A stretch of DNA of 62,000 bases from Glandiceps talaboti (lineage: Eukaryota; Hemichordata; Enteropneusta; Spengelidae): positions 24,242,342-24,304,341 of the forward strand of contig NC_135549.1 of the NCBI RefSeq assembly GCF_964340395.1, read 5' to 3'. Positions within the stretch are counted from its first letter, which is position 1. Every line of letters begins with the position of its first letter. The position numbers and the translations under genes were made by a program. The notes beneath the pieces are model-generated. The model was not told the DNA's origin. It searched no databases and worked only from the letters and a program-made list of their open reading frames with translations. Shown one piece after another: positions 22,336 to 34,149 of this stretch.

Positions 22336-24766
22336 CTTTCCCCTCTTTCCAAAATTTGTAACGCCCTCGTTACAGACTAAAATATCTAAAAAATAATTTA
22401 CCCTTCATAAATGAAAATTGAAAAGTCTTAGAAGTAATTAATGCTGTTTCGTATGAAGTGTTAGAAATGTAAAATTTATACGACCCTTGAAAACTAAGAG
22501 TGCTAAAATCTCAAATTCCGAACCAGATATACTTATTTAGTCAACATGTACTTCATTGAATAAATGACATCAAAGAGAGACATCACAGATAATTCGAAAA
22601 TTGAATCGTAGAATAATTATATCCTGAGTTGGCTATTGAATTGTGTACTTCTCAATCACATCACAAACATACGTTCGACTGGCCAGTCTTTTTCAATCAT
22701 TCACACAATCATACTGATAGATATGACCATCCATAACGTACTGTTCGGGCCCCCTCTATTTTCATTAACACTACCAGACAAGTACAGTCATCAATAGAAT
22801 TCTCAGGTCTAAAGAACTTTGCTAGGAATATTATATCTGCAGCATTTAAAAGTTGAACATAAAGAAATATATATAAATAGGAGAATGTTTTAATGTTGAC
22901 CAAGTTATACCCGATTCATCGTGTACATAACTAAATTATAACATAAGTATTCCTATCTGAAAGGAATGTAGGTATCTGTCTCGTAAAATCAAATGATGAC
23001 ATTAAATATCTATGCTATGAATAAATATTAACTCTTAAATATTTCATTGAAAATTGTCACTGACAAACGGTCAGCATGCCATATTCGTGATCATATTCCA
23101 AATTGAATCTTTAACTGCAGACGAAATCAATATTATGAAAAAATGGTGTAGCATAAAAGTGTGTGATAAACTATTTATGTCATTGACGTCGTCTGTGTTT
23201 AGTGAAGTCAAAATTAACCAGTCAATGTTATTCAAGTAATCTAAGTCCAGTAACTTGTGATTTCACCCTGATATCAGCTATCAAGAATACTGACCTAAAT
23301 GTATTGTCTTACAGCTATCCTTAAGTTACACTAACTAATCAGCTGTTACAGTCATCAAGAGAAGTCAGTTGCGCCAACACCATCATTGTCGTGTAAGAAA
23401 CCCTACGTCATTATTTAAACATTACAGGCATCTTAGCTGTTCATCCATGTTTAAAATTTGACATCTTCAGTATGTTAACGACTTATACAGAACTATTAAG
23501 ACCATTAATATTAATCCAATAAGTCAATTTAGTTTTCATTACAAGTAACCTGATTGACCATAAGTAGGTTGGCAATTTTCTCATTGCAATTCAATATACC
23601 CTTTGAATCAATACCACTAGAAATTATGCACGCTGCTCAAGTGAAATAGTCCTTTCTGAGGAATTTCATAAATTCTTGCGGAATTTGAAAGGAAATTTGT
23701 ATAGACAATAACACAGCTCATTTCGGTCGGATCTCTGTTTTACACTCAAATTTGAAAATCAAATATTTATCTTGTACTGCAGATTCAATAAAATACTATA
23801 TCAACATGGTTCCTTCCTTTACTGTAGGAACTTTAAATCACACAGTCCGACTCAACGTGTGAGCAACGCATTTCTGTAGCGTTTTCGGCTCACAATAACT
23901 CAGAGTCAATAAAACTTCGAGGAGTTTCCAATACTCCATACTTCAAGAAATATTCTTATTAAAACTAAAATTTCTCCATAGATAAATTAATAATATTCTA
24001 ACTGCTTGTACGCGACCATTGAGATGTAAAACAGCATCACTGAAATGGTTGTGGTAAGAAAATAGATTCCCAGAATTGTTCGTCGTCAAACTAAATCGAG
24101 CATACAATTATTATTTCTTACACATGTCTCTCATGATTAGCTTTGTACACACAGTAACAAATTTTAAACTCGCTGATCGTGAATAAAAATGAATTGAGCA
24201 ATAATAATAATGTCAATCTTTAAAAAAAATTTACTACCGTATGATTAATGAGTTCTTTGTCCATCAAAAGTCTTAAATATGTACTTCACATGCAAACTGC
24301 TGCGTTCTGTATAAGCGTCCGATATTTTTTGTTGAAAATTAAAGTGTTCTTCATACTCGTGCTTGTAGCAATCGAATGTCAGCTGGTCGCGTTGATGGCT
24401 TCACTTCAAGTTTGTCATAGTCGTTATCGTTGTCTCGTTATTCAAAATTCGACGCTTTCTGACACATTCTCTCCTTCTGCAATTTTATATTCCGTTACTG
24501 CGATGTTATCAGTTCTAGTTCGTGTAGGATTCCCACCATTTGGAACATAATCGTTAAAGTTTCCTTTCGAAAAGTCCTTGAATCTTCTCCGCATCCCTTT
24601 TTGTACAAACTTTTTCTTCTCGTGCAAGGCCAGATTTCCATCATTGTTTCTTCGTTACAGTGTTAATTTGTTTTACTCACCCAGCGGGGTTGTGTTTTTC
24701 TTCTTAAAGGTTGTCGGTAAGTCTTCGTAAGGTTCAAACTTGGTTCATTATACACACAAATGGTTC
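22336..24766. other. Spacer between the 578-bp direct repeats; no gene seen
   Basis: 2431 bp of AT-rich sequence. I looked for retroelement domains (protease, RT, integrase), a primer-binding site next to copy 1 and a polypurine tract before copy 2, and saw none. Short frames on the minus strand near 24442-24627 are unsupported. Confidence 0.5.
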
Positions 24767-25343
24767 TTCAAGCCCCTGATCTCCATCAATATTACTACTG
24801 ATCTTCGCACACAGCTGATAGACCAAGTAATAACACCCGAATCACTCTCATATCTCATATCCGACTCAACTTCTGTATGTACGTACCAGGATCACACTTG
24901 AACTTTAAAGGGAATTAGCTCAGACTACACACAGTGTTTAAAGATCTACACTGGAAAACAAGGCAAGCACCCAGCATAGTGCCTCGTTCATTGACTTCCC
25001 GCGAAGCCAAGTCCTCTTGCCAAATCTGAGCTGAAGTGCCTGTCCCCCCAGTGTACTTTATTGTGACGTCCGTAAAGTCTAAATTTACATAACGCATGGC
25101 CAATGGCCAAATAATTAATGCACTCCATATACGCTTTTCTTAAAACATTGATGAATGATCAATATGAATCCTAGATATTTATGAAATGCAGACTGTCGTC
25201 TCATGTATTCGAGTATGCTTGGAATCCTGTGTGTTCTGAATCCGATATCCTTGAGACAGTCTATTGACCTTTCAGTCAAACTAGGACATGCGATGTTGTT
25301 AAAATATTAAGTTTACTGAAAATATAAATATGTCATCTGTGAC

Positions 25344-25344
<1 letters not shown>
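24767..25344. repeat. 578-bp direct repeat, copy 2
   Basis: Near-identical to 21758-22335 and ending directly at a (TATG)n tract. The core begins TG and ends CA, as LTRs do, but there is no matching target duplication or retroviral coding region, and the homology runs past the TG. A recent duplication, or two copies of one repeat family, fits better. Confidence 0.9.
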
Positions 25345-25374
<30 letters not shown>

Positions 25375-25376
25375 TG

Positions 25377-25405
<29 letters not shown>
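25345..25405. repeat. (TATG)n microsatellite
   Basis: About 15 TATG/GTAT units joining the 578-bp repeat to the next duplicated segment. Confidence 0.95.
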
Positions 25406-25407
<2 letters not shown>

Positions 25408-26225
25408 GTAACGAGTAGAACAGTCCTGATAAATAAATTTTAATTCTGATGTTCTGAATCAAAATTCTATCTCACAAGCTGACGACAACATATATAATAG
25501 GTCATCACTTGACTGGATATCCAAACATAAATGTTATGGAATAGAACGCGGCACCGTAGGTTTTTACAAACGGTAAAATCACACTATTCTTAGGGCCAAA
25601 AACAATCATTGATTAGTATTAATAATGAAACAACATCTACCATATCGAGTACGTATACATGTACGATCGCAAGGAAACGAACCCGCATTAACTTCCAATC
25701 CACATTGTTCTGTATGGACCATCATATCTCTAAGATCACTACGCCAGCTGTTAAAGGTGCTTCAGGAAATAGTGAATTGGTTACCCTGTTTAACGTAAGA
25801 TATTGAAATGCTTGTATATTATGTTCTTACTTTTGGTGGAAAGGGGATGGTATGCTAGAGCCAATATCGGATGATCGTTGTCACTCTTCCCTTGACAAAG
25901 GCGACACCTTCCGAGTCTAAAGCGGCCCCATTAAATTGGTAAATAACTGACAATATATATCCACGCCCGAGCTTCGCAGACACACGTCAACAAATTGGTT
26001 AGCCCAATGTGATCAATGCACAGTAAAAGGATATTTTAGTGCAATTATGCAGTTGCTCTTGGAAAAGCATTACTGTCGTGGTGGTGGTGGTGGTGGTGGT
26101 GGTGGTGGTGGTGGTGGTGGTGGTGGTAGAAAAAAAATCAGTTTGTTGTTGGGTCGAATTTTTTTTATATATATTACCTCTAATGAAGTACATGTTAAAA
26201 TACGTCTGCAGTACTGGCATCTTTT
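25406..26225. repeat. Duplicated segment, copy 1 (partner 39031-39730 plus 40258-40325)
   Basis: Starts at 'gagtagaacagtcctgat' right after the microsatellite and runs in parallel with 39031-39730 (e.g. 'tatggaccatcatatctct', 'aaggtgcttcaggaaatagt'). After the (GGT)n tract, 26155-26215 continues as the counterpart of 40258-40325 ('acctctaatgaagtacatg'). The stretch corresponding to 39731-40257, which holds exon 1 of gene B, is missing here. Confidence 0.8.
26080..26127. repeat. (GGT)n microsatellite
   Basis: About 16 GGT units. The partner segment at 39700 has only 'gtggtggtag' at this point, so the expansion happened after duplication. Confidence 0.95.
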
Positions 26226-26654
26226 AAACATTGTTACTTTAGAAGTTCACCACTCCAGTTACAACAACACAAATACGTACATATTTACACTAGTAGCCCC
26301 ATTTACACGGAGGTCGTCCAACCCGAGGCAGGATGATATGTTTGTGTCTACACGTAGGAAGGTTACAGCGTCGATGTCGCGCGCTCGAATTCCGTCCCGA
26401 TAGTACATAGGACGAAGTCAGGATCCGTGATTACTATAAAGCTTGACAAAGATGACATCGCCTATAAAAGCCACATGTCTGGTTTTGTTTTCCCCCAAGT
26501 GGCATGAATACATTATAAAATCATTCTGATTCTGATGGGTATAGTGGCATTACTATTGCAGATATTAAAGTCACTTTACTATATGTTAGAGAACTTTAAT
26601 AGGTGCCCATATAATACAGTACACTAGATTACTGCTCTGTGCGCTGACAGCTCA

Positions 26655-26882
26655 CCAGTGTCGTGTCAGGTGACTGACACGTGCCTGGCGCCCTCAGCGA
26701 TGACCAAGAAAGGCTGATACAATACAAGCACGGTACGTCTTGTCTTGAAGAGACCCGGTGGGTTTGACTCCAACAAGTTGAGACTCATAGCCGTATCTTG
26801 ATACCTACATCTGGTCGTAGATATTATCTGGATCGTACCTACCTAACCATGCGAACAGCGATTACCTTAGGTAAGACTACTT
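26655..26882 (+). other. Diverged duplicated segment ending in a splice-donor-like site, copy 1
   Basis: Shares 'tgtcaggtgactgacac', 'tacaagcac', 'gtatcttgatac' and 'gattaccttaggtaagact' with 28885-29112, in the same order. The last block matches a donor consensus (TTAG|GTAAG). It could be an untranslated leader exon or an old repeat; no coding frame is shared. Confidence 0.35.
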
Positions 26883-27059
26883 TCGAATCGTTGTTCAGGA
26901 AAAGTGTTTCACTGAAAAATTCTGTAGTTTTGATTGCGTGGTCGCGAGACGACCGAATGCTCCCGGACTTTCGTGCTAATTACGTTTAGTGTTAGCCCAT
27001 AATTACAATTAGTATTAGCCCAACGAATTTCTACTAAATTTTAACAAACTCCTCACTTG

Positions 27060-27200
27060 TTTCGAACCAAAAATTCCCGCGCAAACTAGCAGGTTTTGAA
27101 AAAAAATCACGGTTTTCACTGAGCAGGTGCCTCCGCCATCTTTTAAAATTTCCCGCCCATGTGGGCATGACAAAATGCTACGTCACAGGTGTTGAATGCT
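27060..27200. promoter_or_regulatory. Possible promoter-like motif cluster
   Basis: Within about 120 bp lie ATTCCCGCGCAAA and TTTCCCGCCC (E2F-like), CCGCCATCTT (YY1-like, reverse AAGATGGCGG) and TACGTCAC (CRE-like). No adjacent gene was recognised on either strand, so this is motif evidence only. Confidence 0.3.
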
Positions 27201-27424
27201 GAAGTTGTCGATCCTCGCTACTTACGCCAACTCGCCAAATTCACCCGATCACTTGTGTAATTCAATATTAAACTTTCTTTATTGCTATTGCCTGCAAATA
27301 CAGCAAAATTAAATTAATTTTGACAGTGCTAAAGCAAATTCAGAAGTTTCCTTTGTTTAGTGCTATAGATTCTTTGAATAAATTAACACAGCGCTGAATA
27401 AATTAAATACTCCGTCTCCAGTTG

Positions 27425-27505
27425 TATTTTTATAGCACTTTCCAACTTTGTGCTCAGAGCACTTTACAATTATTACCCCTGGCATGGATCTATAGCGGCA
27501 CAATG
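27425..27505 (-). mobile_element. SINE 3' tail fragment, reverse orientation
   Basis: 'tatagcactttccaactttg', then 'tgctcagagcactttacaat' and 'ggatctatagcggcac', is the reverse complement of the tail of the SINE at 56380-56455 with a few differences. Confidence 0.8.
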
Positions 27506-28026
27506 GCCCTATATACTTCATCAACGTTTAACTTCCTGGGGAGCGTACAATCCAATAGCAGTTTTCCACATTGACCCAACTTCTTTATATCCCGAGTTTA
27601 CCTATTGAAATGACTTGCCAGTATTTATTTACATTTTGAAACCAAATTAAAAGATAAATAAAAATATTTTTTCTTCACTATGCTCTCAATCAAAACAAAT
27701 TATTACACATTCATCGAAGTTTTCAAAAAAAATTTGTAGTGTGGTATTTACAAGCCACCTTCCCTGTTATTGACCCCATTGTTCAGTGCCAGTGCAATTT
27801 TTATCTAAGCTTGTTATGTGAGCTTGTTACTAGTTAAGTTAGCTTTTTACTACTTAGTTAACTTTTTTACTTCCTGGTTAGTATGTTACTAGTTGAAAAC
27901 AAGCAGGTTGGTTTCCCTTTTACTCATTTACAGCTAAAAGGGAAATTTAGAGATGAGATAAGTAAGGCTTTCTCCAAAAATGGCTATGTTGAACAAACAC
28001 CCCCTGTTTGGCAATATGGAGGAAGT

Positions 28027-28500
28027 TAGCTGCAATAATTGTAGCGTTTGATATGATTTTGAGGGCTTTTTTGTCTGTTTTTGTGCCTTTTTTCAACCTG
28101 AATCAAACGCTACAATTCCTCTAACGCAAACGCAAATAGACAACCGATTAAGATCTGAATCGCAAAGTTGGGCGGATTTTTCTGCTAAATTACACCTTAC
28201 TTGGCATAATATCAGACATTTCCTAACACCAACATTAATTACGAAGCCTTCTAGACCCAAGAAGTGTTCAGAGGTACCCCAATTCCGTCAAAATCGGCAA
28301 ATGTAGCAACACATGCAGCATTTTGAAACGGGCAATACGCTGACACCTCGCTCATGTTTTCAACGTGGTCTCGTCTATTTGTGTTTGCATTAGAGGAAAT
28401 GTAGCGTTTGATTCAGGTTAAATGTCAGAACAAAAAATGGCACAAAAACAGACGAAAAAGCCCTTAAAATCACAGCAAATGCTACAATTATTGCAGCTAG
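28027..28500. mobile_element. Fold-back element with ~115-bp terminal inverted repeats
   Basis: TAGCTGCAATAATTGTAGCG at the left and its reverse complement at 28480-28500 start two arms (about 28027-28140 and 28378-28500), which pair through 'tgtagcgtttgat', 'cctgaatcaaacgctac' and 'cgcaaacgcaaat'. About 240 bp separates them. No coding capacity, so it reads as MITE-like. Confidence 0.75.
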
Positions 28501-28884
28501 GAGAAAGTAACCTACTTTGGTGGTTTTCCCTAACTAAATTATTCTGCCCATCCCACTGTCGCAGAGAGACTTTATTAAAATGTATATTTACTGCCAACTA
28601 CCCTTGTTTCAATTAAGTAACAGAGGGTAACCTACCTTGGTGGTTTGCCCGCGGGTATATTATTGCACCCTGCCCCTTGGCCAATCACAAAAATCAATCA
28701 CTATAGATAGATATGCTATTAACTTGCCCTCATAAAAGAATGTGTGATTGTAATTAGTTCCGACATCTCGATACAGGATTTATTCACAAAATATGAGCCA
28801 ACTCAGCCCTTGGTTTTGTTCTGCGTTCAATACCATCACAGAAATGCATTACCTCTCACTTGACTCATTTTTTATAGAACGGAG

Positions 28885-29112
28885 AAGTGTTGTGTCAGGT
28901 GACTGACACCCTCAAAGAGGACGAAGGACTGAGCTGCAACGATGTCAACAAAGCAGAACACACTATACTGAGATACAAGCACATCTTGAATATGTATATG
29001 ACAACCTACAAGTTGGAAGTTGTACATGCAGCTGTATCTTGATACTTACATGAGGAGGAAGATGCTATCTCCATTGTACCTACTCAACATTGATTACCTT
29101 AGGTAAGACTAT
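28885..29112 (+). other. Diverged duplicated segment ending in a splice-donor-like site, copy 2
   Basis: Counterpart of 26655-26882. In this copy a frame of about 50 codons is open from around 28880 but closes at TGA near 29040, and the first copy is stopped early, so coding is doubtful. The terminal 'ccttaggtaagactat' is conserved. Confidence 0.3.
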
Positions 29113-29264
29113 ACTTTGTTAGGGGGACATAATACATGTACACGGTGCAGTCCCTTCCCTAGCTTGTAATTGGTAAACTAGTAGTGAGTGGTAGTGCCTA
29201 ACACAAGTGTAATGCTACTGAACCTTTTTATTCATCCCTTATGTAAAGCATTGTTGTATCCCAC

Positions 29265-29500
29265 TCAAACAATCCCGGTGAGAGAGACTTCAATAATTAT
29301 AAGGAAAGGGGTGGGGAAATGGTGGGGGGAGGGTGTCACTGCTTTACAAATCAGTTCTTGGGGAGGTCCATATTTTGAAAAATGGGATAAGGGAAGGGTT
29401 CCATTTTACTTTGACTCATTGTATTGTCTGATTTTGAATGGGGGTGGGGGGATTTGGTATCCTACTGCTGCCACATCGGTTATGTAGAGGGTTAGGGTTA
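29265..29500. mobile_element. G-rich transposon fragment
   Basis: Blocks such as 'ggggagggtgtcactg.ttt' and 'ttttactttgactcattgt' recur near 46400-46510, in the family of G-rich elements seen in the gene B introns. Ends are not preserved. Confidence 0.4.
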
Positions 29501-29664
29501 GGGCTATGGTAGGTACAATGATATCAGACCATGTCAATCAAATTGATGCTAAAAACTATGTACTGAATTAAATGTCAGGTATGATGTGAGGATAGAATCA
29601 AAGTGGGCCTCGCTGGAGTGAAACAAACAGTTGGGTAAGATGTATTATGGATAATATAGTCTAT

Positions 29665-29750
29665 CAGCTAGCCCTCGGATGTTCTTCTGATAAAATACGA
29701 CACACAGCCGAACAACGCTATCGAGGATGGAACATCCGAGGTCTAGCGAA
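29665..29750. repeat. Hairpin element 1
   Basis: GCTAGCCCTCGGATGTTC pairs with GAACATCCGAGGTCTAGC across about 45 bp. The ends resemble those of the hairpin at 30105-30190. Confidence 0.6.
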
Positions 29751-30104
29751 TGTCATCAAGATATAAATAACTGCCAATCAGAGAATTGATTTAGCGACAA
29801 GCACAAACAGAGGACAATAGCTAAATTTTCATGCATATTCATCTTAAGGAGGGGCTTGTATAAATAACCACCAATGCATTAACTGAAATGTGTGAATGAC
29901 AACATCTACACACTCATCAAACTCACAATTACCATAAACCGATAAGCCATAGTAATGACGTAAATGTGTTTGTCAACACTTGCATGCAGAGATTCCCCGA
30001 GGTCATAGGTTATTGAATATATTAAAGTATATATATGCATAGATGGCCCAACCCACCGCTCAATGTAATCTCAATGGAATGTCCGGTCTGAAAATGACAT
30101 TCGC

Positions 30105-30190
30105 TAGACTGTTCGGGCAGGCCCTCACATGCGAACTTCGTTCGCTTATAGTTATAGCATCGAAAGAAAGCCCGAACGTCTAGCAGCAAG
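30105..30190. repeat. Hairpin element 2
   Basis: CGCTAGACTGTTCGGGC pairs imperfectly with GCCCGAACGTCTAGC, and an inner hairpin (GCGAACTTCGTTCGC) occupies the middle. The shared GCTAG outer ends suggest the same family as 29665-29750. Confidence 0.6.
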
Positions 30191-30199
30191 ACTAGGGAT

Positions 30200-32180
30200 A
30201 ATACTGCTGATGAGATGTAATTTCCCGGAAATATCAGGAGTGTGTCCATCTAGTGTTTGGGTGTTAATGTCGTGGCTTTAAGGTCAGCCAGTGAGATCCA
30301 AACACACGTATTGATTAATGCAGTACTGATTCAACCATTCTAATACTTCAGAGCACATATTTGTGCTGAAGCTAAGAATTATGTAATATATGAAATATGC
30401 ACCTTGTGACTGGTGACGTAAAAGAGGCTGTAGTTTATGACAATGTGACTTACAATGTAACACAAATTCTGTACAGTGGGTAGTAGTTGGGAAGCTATTA
30501 AACAAAATATTCATAGAGGATTAATTAACTGTATTTCACTTTGATCTAATACACGCCTCTACATCTGACCAGTTCTCATTGACAAGTAATGTTCAGATGT
30601 AGTGATAAACCAAGAACATGTAACATAGTCGAAGGCAATATAGCGGTTGAACAAAGAGCCCCACCCACTACATAGGATTTTAATGAGATTTAGGTAACAA
30701 AAGAGAATGATCAGTCTCTTGTCATGTGATAAGCTGGCTGAAGATTTGTTCACTTGACTGCAAAAGACCAAATTGCATATAGCTTATCTACTATTGATGA
30801 TAGCAAGTCATCCTGTCACGAAGAGTTACTGTTGGGCAGCTATATGTACATCTGATCATCATGAGTACACAGACAAGCAATACTTTGAGAAATGTCTGAC
30901 CCAAATCACTCCAAACTGCACATTATTCTTCATTAAGAAAATATATTTTAAGGATTTAGGAATGCAAAAGCCCCATCATTTGTTGAGTACCAAGTGCCGA
31001 TTATTGTACATGTCAATAATTTATGCACACACACACACACACAAGATATATAAGAATTTGTCAATGTTCCACTTTTAATGTGAATCTTTTAATTTGTTTG
31101 CCCTTTCAGGTAAAAGGATATGGATGCACCAGTGAATGAAAATCAATCAAGAAATTTCAAACATCTTTCACAAAATTAACAGCACCCTGAAAGCTGATTA
31201 AGATTTGAGACAACCAAGATAAGTTCTGTTAATTGTTAATTCTCAACAATTAAAGCTTTGCTATAGTGAGATTGCACATACACAAAATTGATTTAAGCTG
31301 ACTAGATGTTAATTGTCTGATTAATAAAACTGGAGTTATGTCTTGACCATGACGTTCTGTTCAGGTCAGATACTAGAAACTTTCAAGTTTAAATATGGAA
31401 GTTCTCAGCGCTTAAATTGAGGTATTTTATAAATTCTCTTACATTAATTTGCTAAAAGCATACACAGTGGAACACAAGCAAAATATGTCCACACTGCCAA
31501 ATTTATGAGAACTCAAAAAAAGAGAATGTTTAAATTTCATATTTGGACATTGTTGATGTGCATATATAATTATTATTCAGAGCTATTTGTATGGTGCAAT
31601 ATCTGGATTGCTGCATGCAATAAACGAATGAAATAAATTTCCACAAATGTGGTAGATTTACCCATCCTCTGTCCTTTGCATTTTGACCGATACCTTTTAC
31701 CTCTCCTTGTGAAATCAAATTCCATTGAGAACAAATGAACATGCAATTGGCGAGAAAGACTCACTGAAATGAAAATGAATTTCACCAGTCATGTAGCATA
31801 TTACTTTGAGTGTGGCAGATGAAAGTTAATGGCATGTACATAGAGACAGACATACATTGGATGTAGGGCATTATTGGGGTAATACTTTGATAGTTGCCGT
31901 AGAAGACGTATTGGAATAAGAAGGCATATATGACCAACTCTTTCACACTGATTCATGCACAGCACTTCAAAAACCTTCCACAACTACACCAGTATGGTCA
32001 AACCCTCGGTTTTTATGGCACAGCCTGAATGACAACATATATTATCGAATGCATCAGATGTTGATCACTTTGGGTAGACCTTTATTGATGCAAGTGTAAA
32101 GAAGAACCAAATGTCATGAAGTCCAGTAAGAAAATGTAATACATTCTGTTTTATCAATAAGTTCTGACAGACCCACAATT
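30200..32180. other. Intergenic, no gene seen
   Basis: AT-rich, with a short (CA)n at 31023-31042. No exon-like frame, domain or RNA gene was recognised on either strand. Confidence 0.5.
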
Positions 32181-32189
32181 TATATAAAC

Positions 32190-32510
32190 ACATCACCCTG
32201 TGGTTTGTATTGTTGGTTGGTTAGTGAGTTGGTTGTTTTGTTTATTAGTTGGATTTGTCATCATTTGGTTGGTTGGTCAGTCGGTTGGTATGTTGGTTGG
32301 TTGGTTGGTCTGTTGCAGTGGTTGGTTGATTTGTTGGGGTTGGTTTGTTGTCTGTGTTAGTTTGTTGTCTGTTGATTAAGCCTTTTATCTTGTTCATAGT
32401 TGTTTGATAAGTTGGTTGGTCCTTTGAGTTTGTTGGTTGTTTTATTGTCTAGTTGGTTGGTTGGTTTGCTTGTCAAATTCATTTATTTGTTGGTTGGTTT
32501 TGTGGGTCAC
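32190..32510. repeat. TTGG-rich simple-sequence region
   Basis: Irregular repeats of GGTTGGTT, TGTTGGT and GTTTGTTG over about 320 bp. Confidence 0.8.
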
Positions 32511-33059
32511 AAATATTGTATGAATTAGAGGATGCTGTGACTATGTACACCATGAGTTGGTCAAAAACTCACCGATAACACAGAATGTACTATTGCATAT
32601 TCTTTTTTGGCCTCTGTGATGTGTGGTTCTTCTGTTCACTTCGACCGTCTTCAATGAAAAAAATGTTTATTCAAACTGATCATAATGTGATACCTTTGAT
32701 ATCCAGATATGCTGTCCGTCAGACCAGGCCATACAATTGAGGGGGTAACCATACCAGTGAAGTTATGGAAGGGGTAAATGAATTGAAATCACCCCTTTCC
32801 GTGTATTACCATTAGTGGTATCAGTAGATGTTTACACTCACGGTATAATGTGTTAATTTGGGCAAATAGTGAGTTTGTTCTAGCAAGCTACTAATTAATG
32901 CAAAGCTGATAAACTCAGATAAGACATTGATATCAGGTAGGAAATAGAAAAAAAACAGTAAGAGGAAACAGTATATAAAACTTTATTTGAAATGTACAGA
33001 AAATAATATTAGAAATCCGGAAAATTGCGAGTACAAAATTGATCATTGGTCCTTTACCC

Positions 33060-33560
33060 TGTGGTTATACATTGATTAGGGGAAAAGCTATACTTGACTT
33101 TTGTGAGGAACACCTGTACTACTTACATTAGGGGAATAACTAGGAGACAACTACATTTACAATAACTATTCTAATATTATTGGGGGATCAGTTATACTAC
33201 ACTTTTGGGGAGTTCTAGACAGTTATCACTACTTGGGGACAGAAATAATTTTCTGTAATGATTGAACGGCTATACTGCATTTATAGGGGGTCAGTTACGT
33301 ACGCTTTACTTTGATTGAAACATAATGTTATTGGGGAAACAGCTATACACCAATTCTATAGGGTAACAGATTTACTTCTGCTATAGGGGTTGTCATACTT
33401 CATTTTTATGATGAACAATTGTTATGGTAGATAAAGTTATATTTTATTTTTATAAGCAGAACAGCTATACTTAGACTGATACTTTAGTCTTATAGGGGGA
33501 ACAGTTACTCTGTACTTTCATTGGGAAAAGTTACATTTTACTTTAAGAACAGGAGTTGCA
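33060..33560. repeat. Degenerate forerunner of the 27-bp minisatellite
   Basis: Loosely spaced copies of '(g)ggga.cagttatac' and 'tttactttgatt' with variable spacers. They resemble the ordered array that starts 0.8 kb downstream and may be its decayed, older part. Confidence 0.55.
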
Positions 33561-34149
33561 GCTGAATGTTCAGATTTAGCCATATATATTCAAAGACAAA
33601 TTCAAAACCTTGAGCCTTTTTTTGCTGCCATTGGGGTACAAGTGTGAATTTAAGCAAAACACAGTTGATAATGTTTCATAGAGGAAGATGTGTAAGGCAT
33701 TATGGAGAGTGGGTATATAATAGTCAATTCATCAAAGTTATTCAGTTATTCTCAGTACAAACACCTTGGCTTACTTCTCTCCTCTAGATTAAGCTGCAAT
33801 CATACTAAACAAAACAAAACTGTACAAGGCAAAAAAAACTATGTTTCAACTCCAAGTGCTGATTCACAAGCTTGCAGGACTCCCAATGTGGATGCTTTTA
33901 AGGTTTTTTATATCATAGTTGCTCCAATGTTTGTATGGCAGTGAGATCTGGGGTTTCAAGTATTCTCCTTAGATAGGAAAAGTCCACTTACAGTTTTGTA
34001 AATTTCTCCTAGGTGTTGGTGGCAATGTTAGTGATCAAGCTGCCATTGGATTTGGTCGTTATCCACTATATGTATTTTACTTCAAGAGATGTATTACTTG
34101 AAATGGATCAAAATATATATTTACACAGATGCTACTTAATGTTAAAACT

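Noticed and set aside
24442-24627. 61-aa basic protein on the minus strand
   Set aside because: No recognised domain, overlaps an open frame on the other strand, and lies between repeats.
21790-25344. LTR retrotransposon bounded by TG...CA direct repeats
   Set aside because: No matching target duplication (actac versus tatgt), no primer-binding site, polypurine tract, or gag/pol frames in the 2.4 kb between; homology extends beyond the TG.
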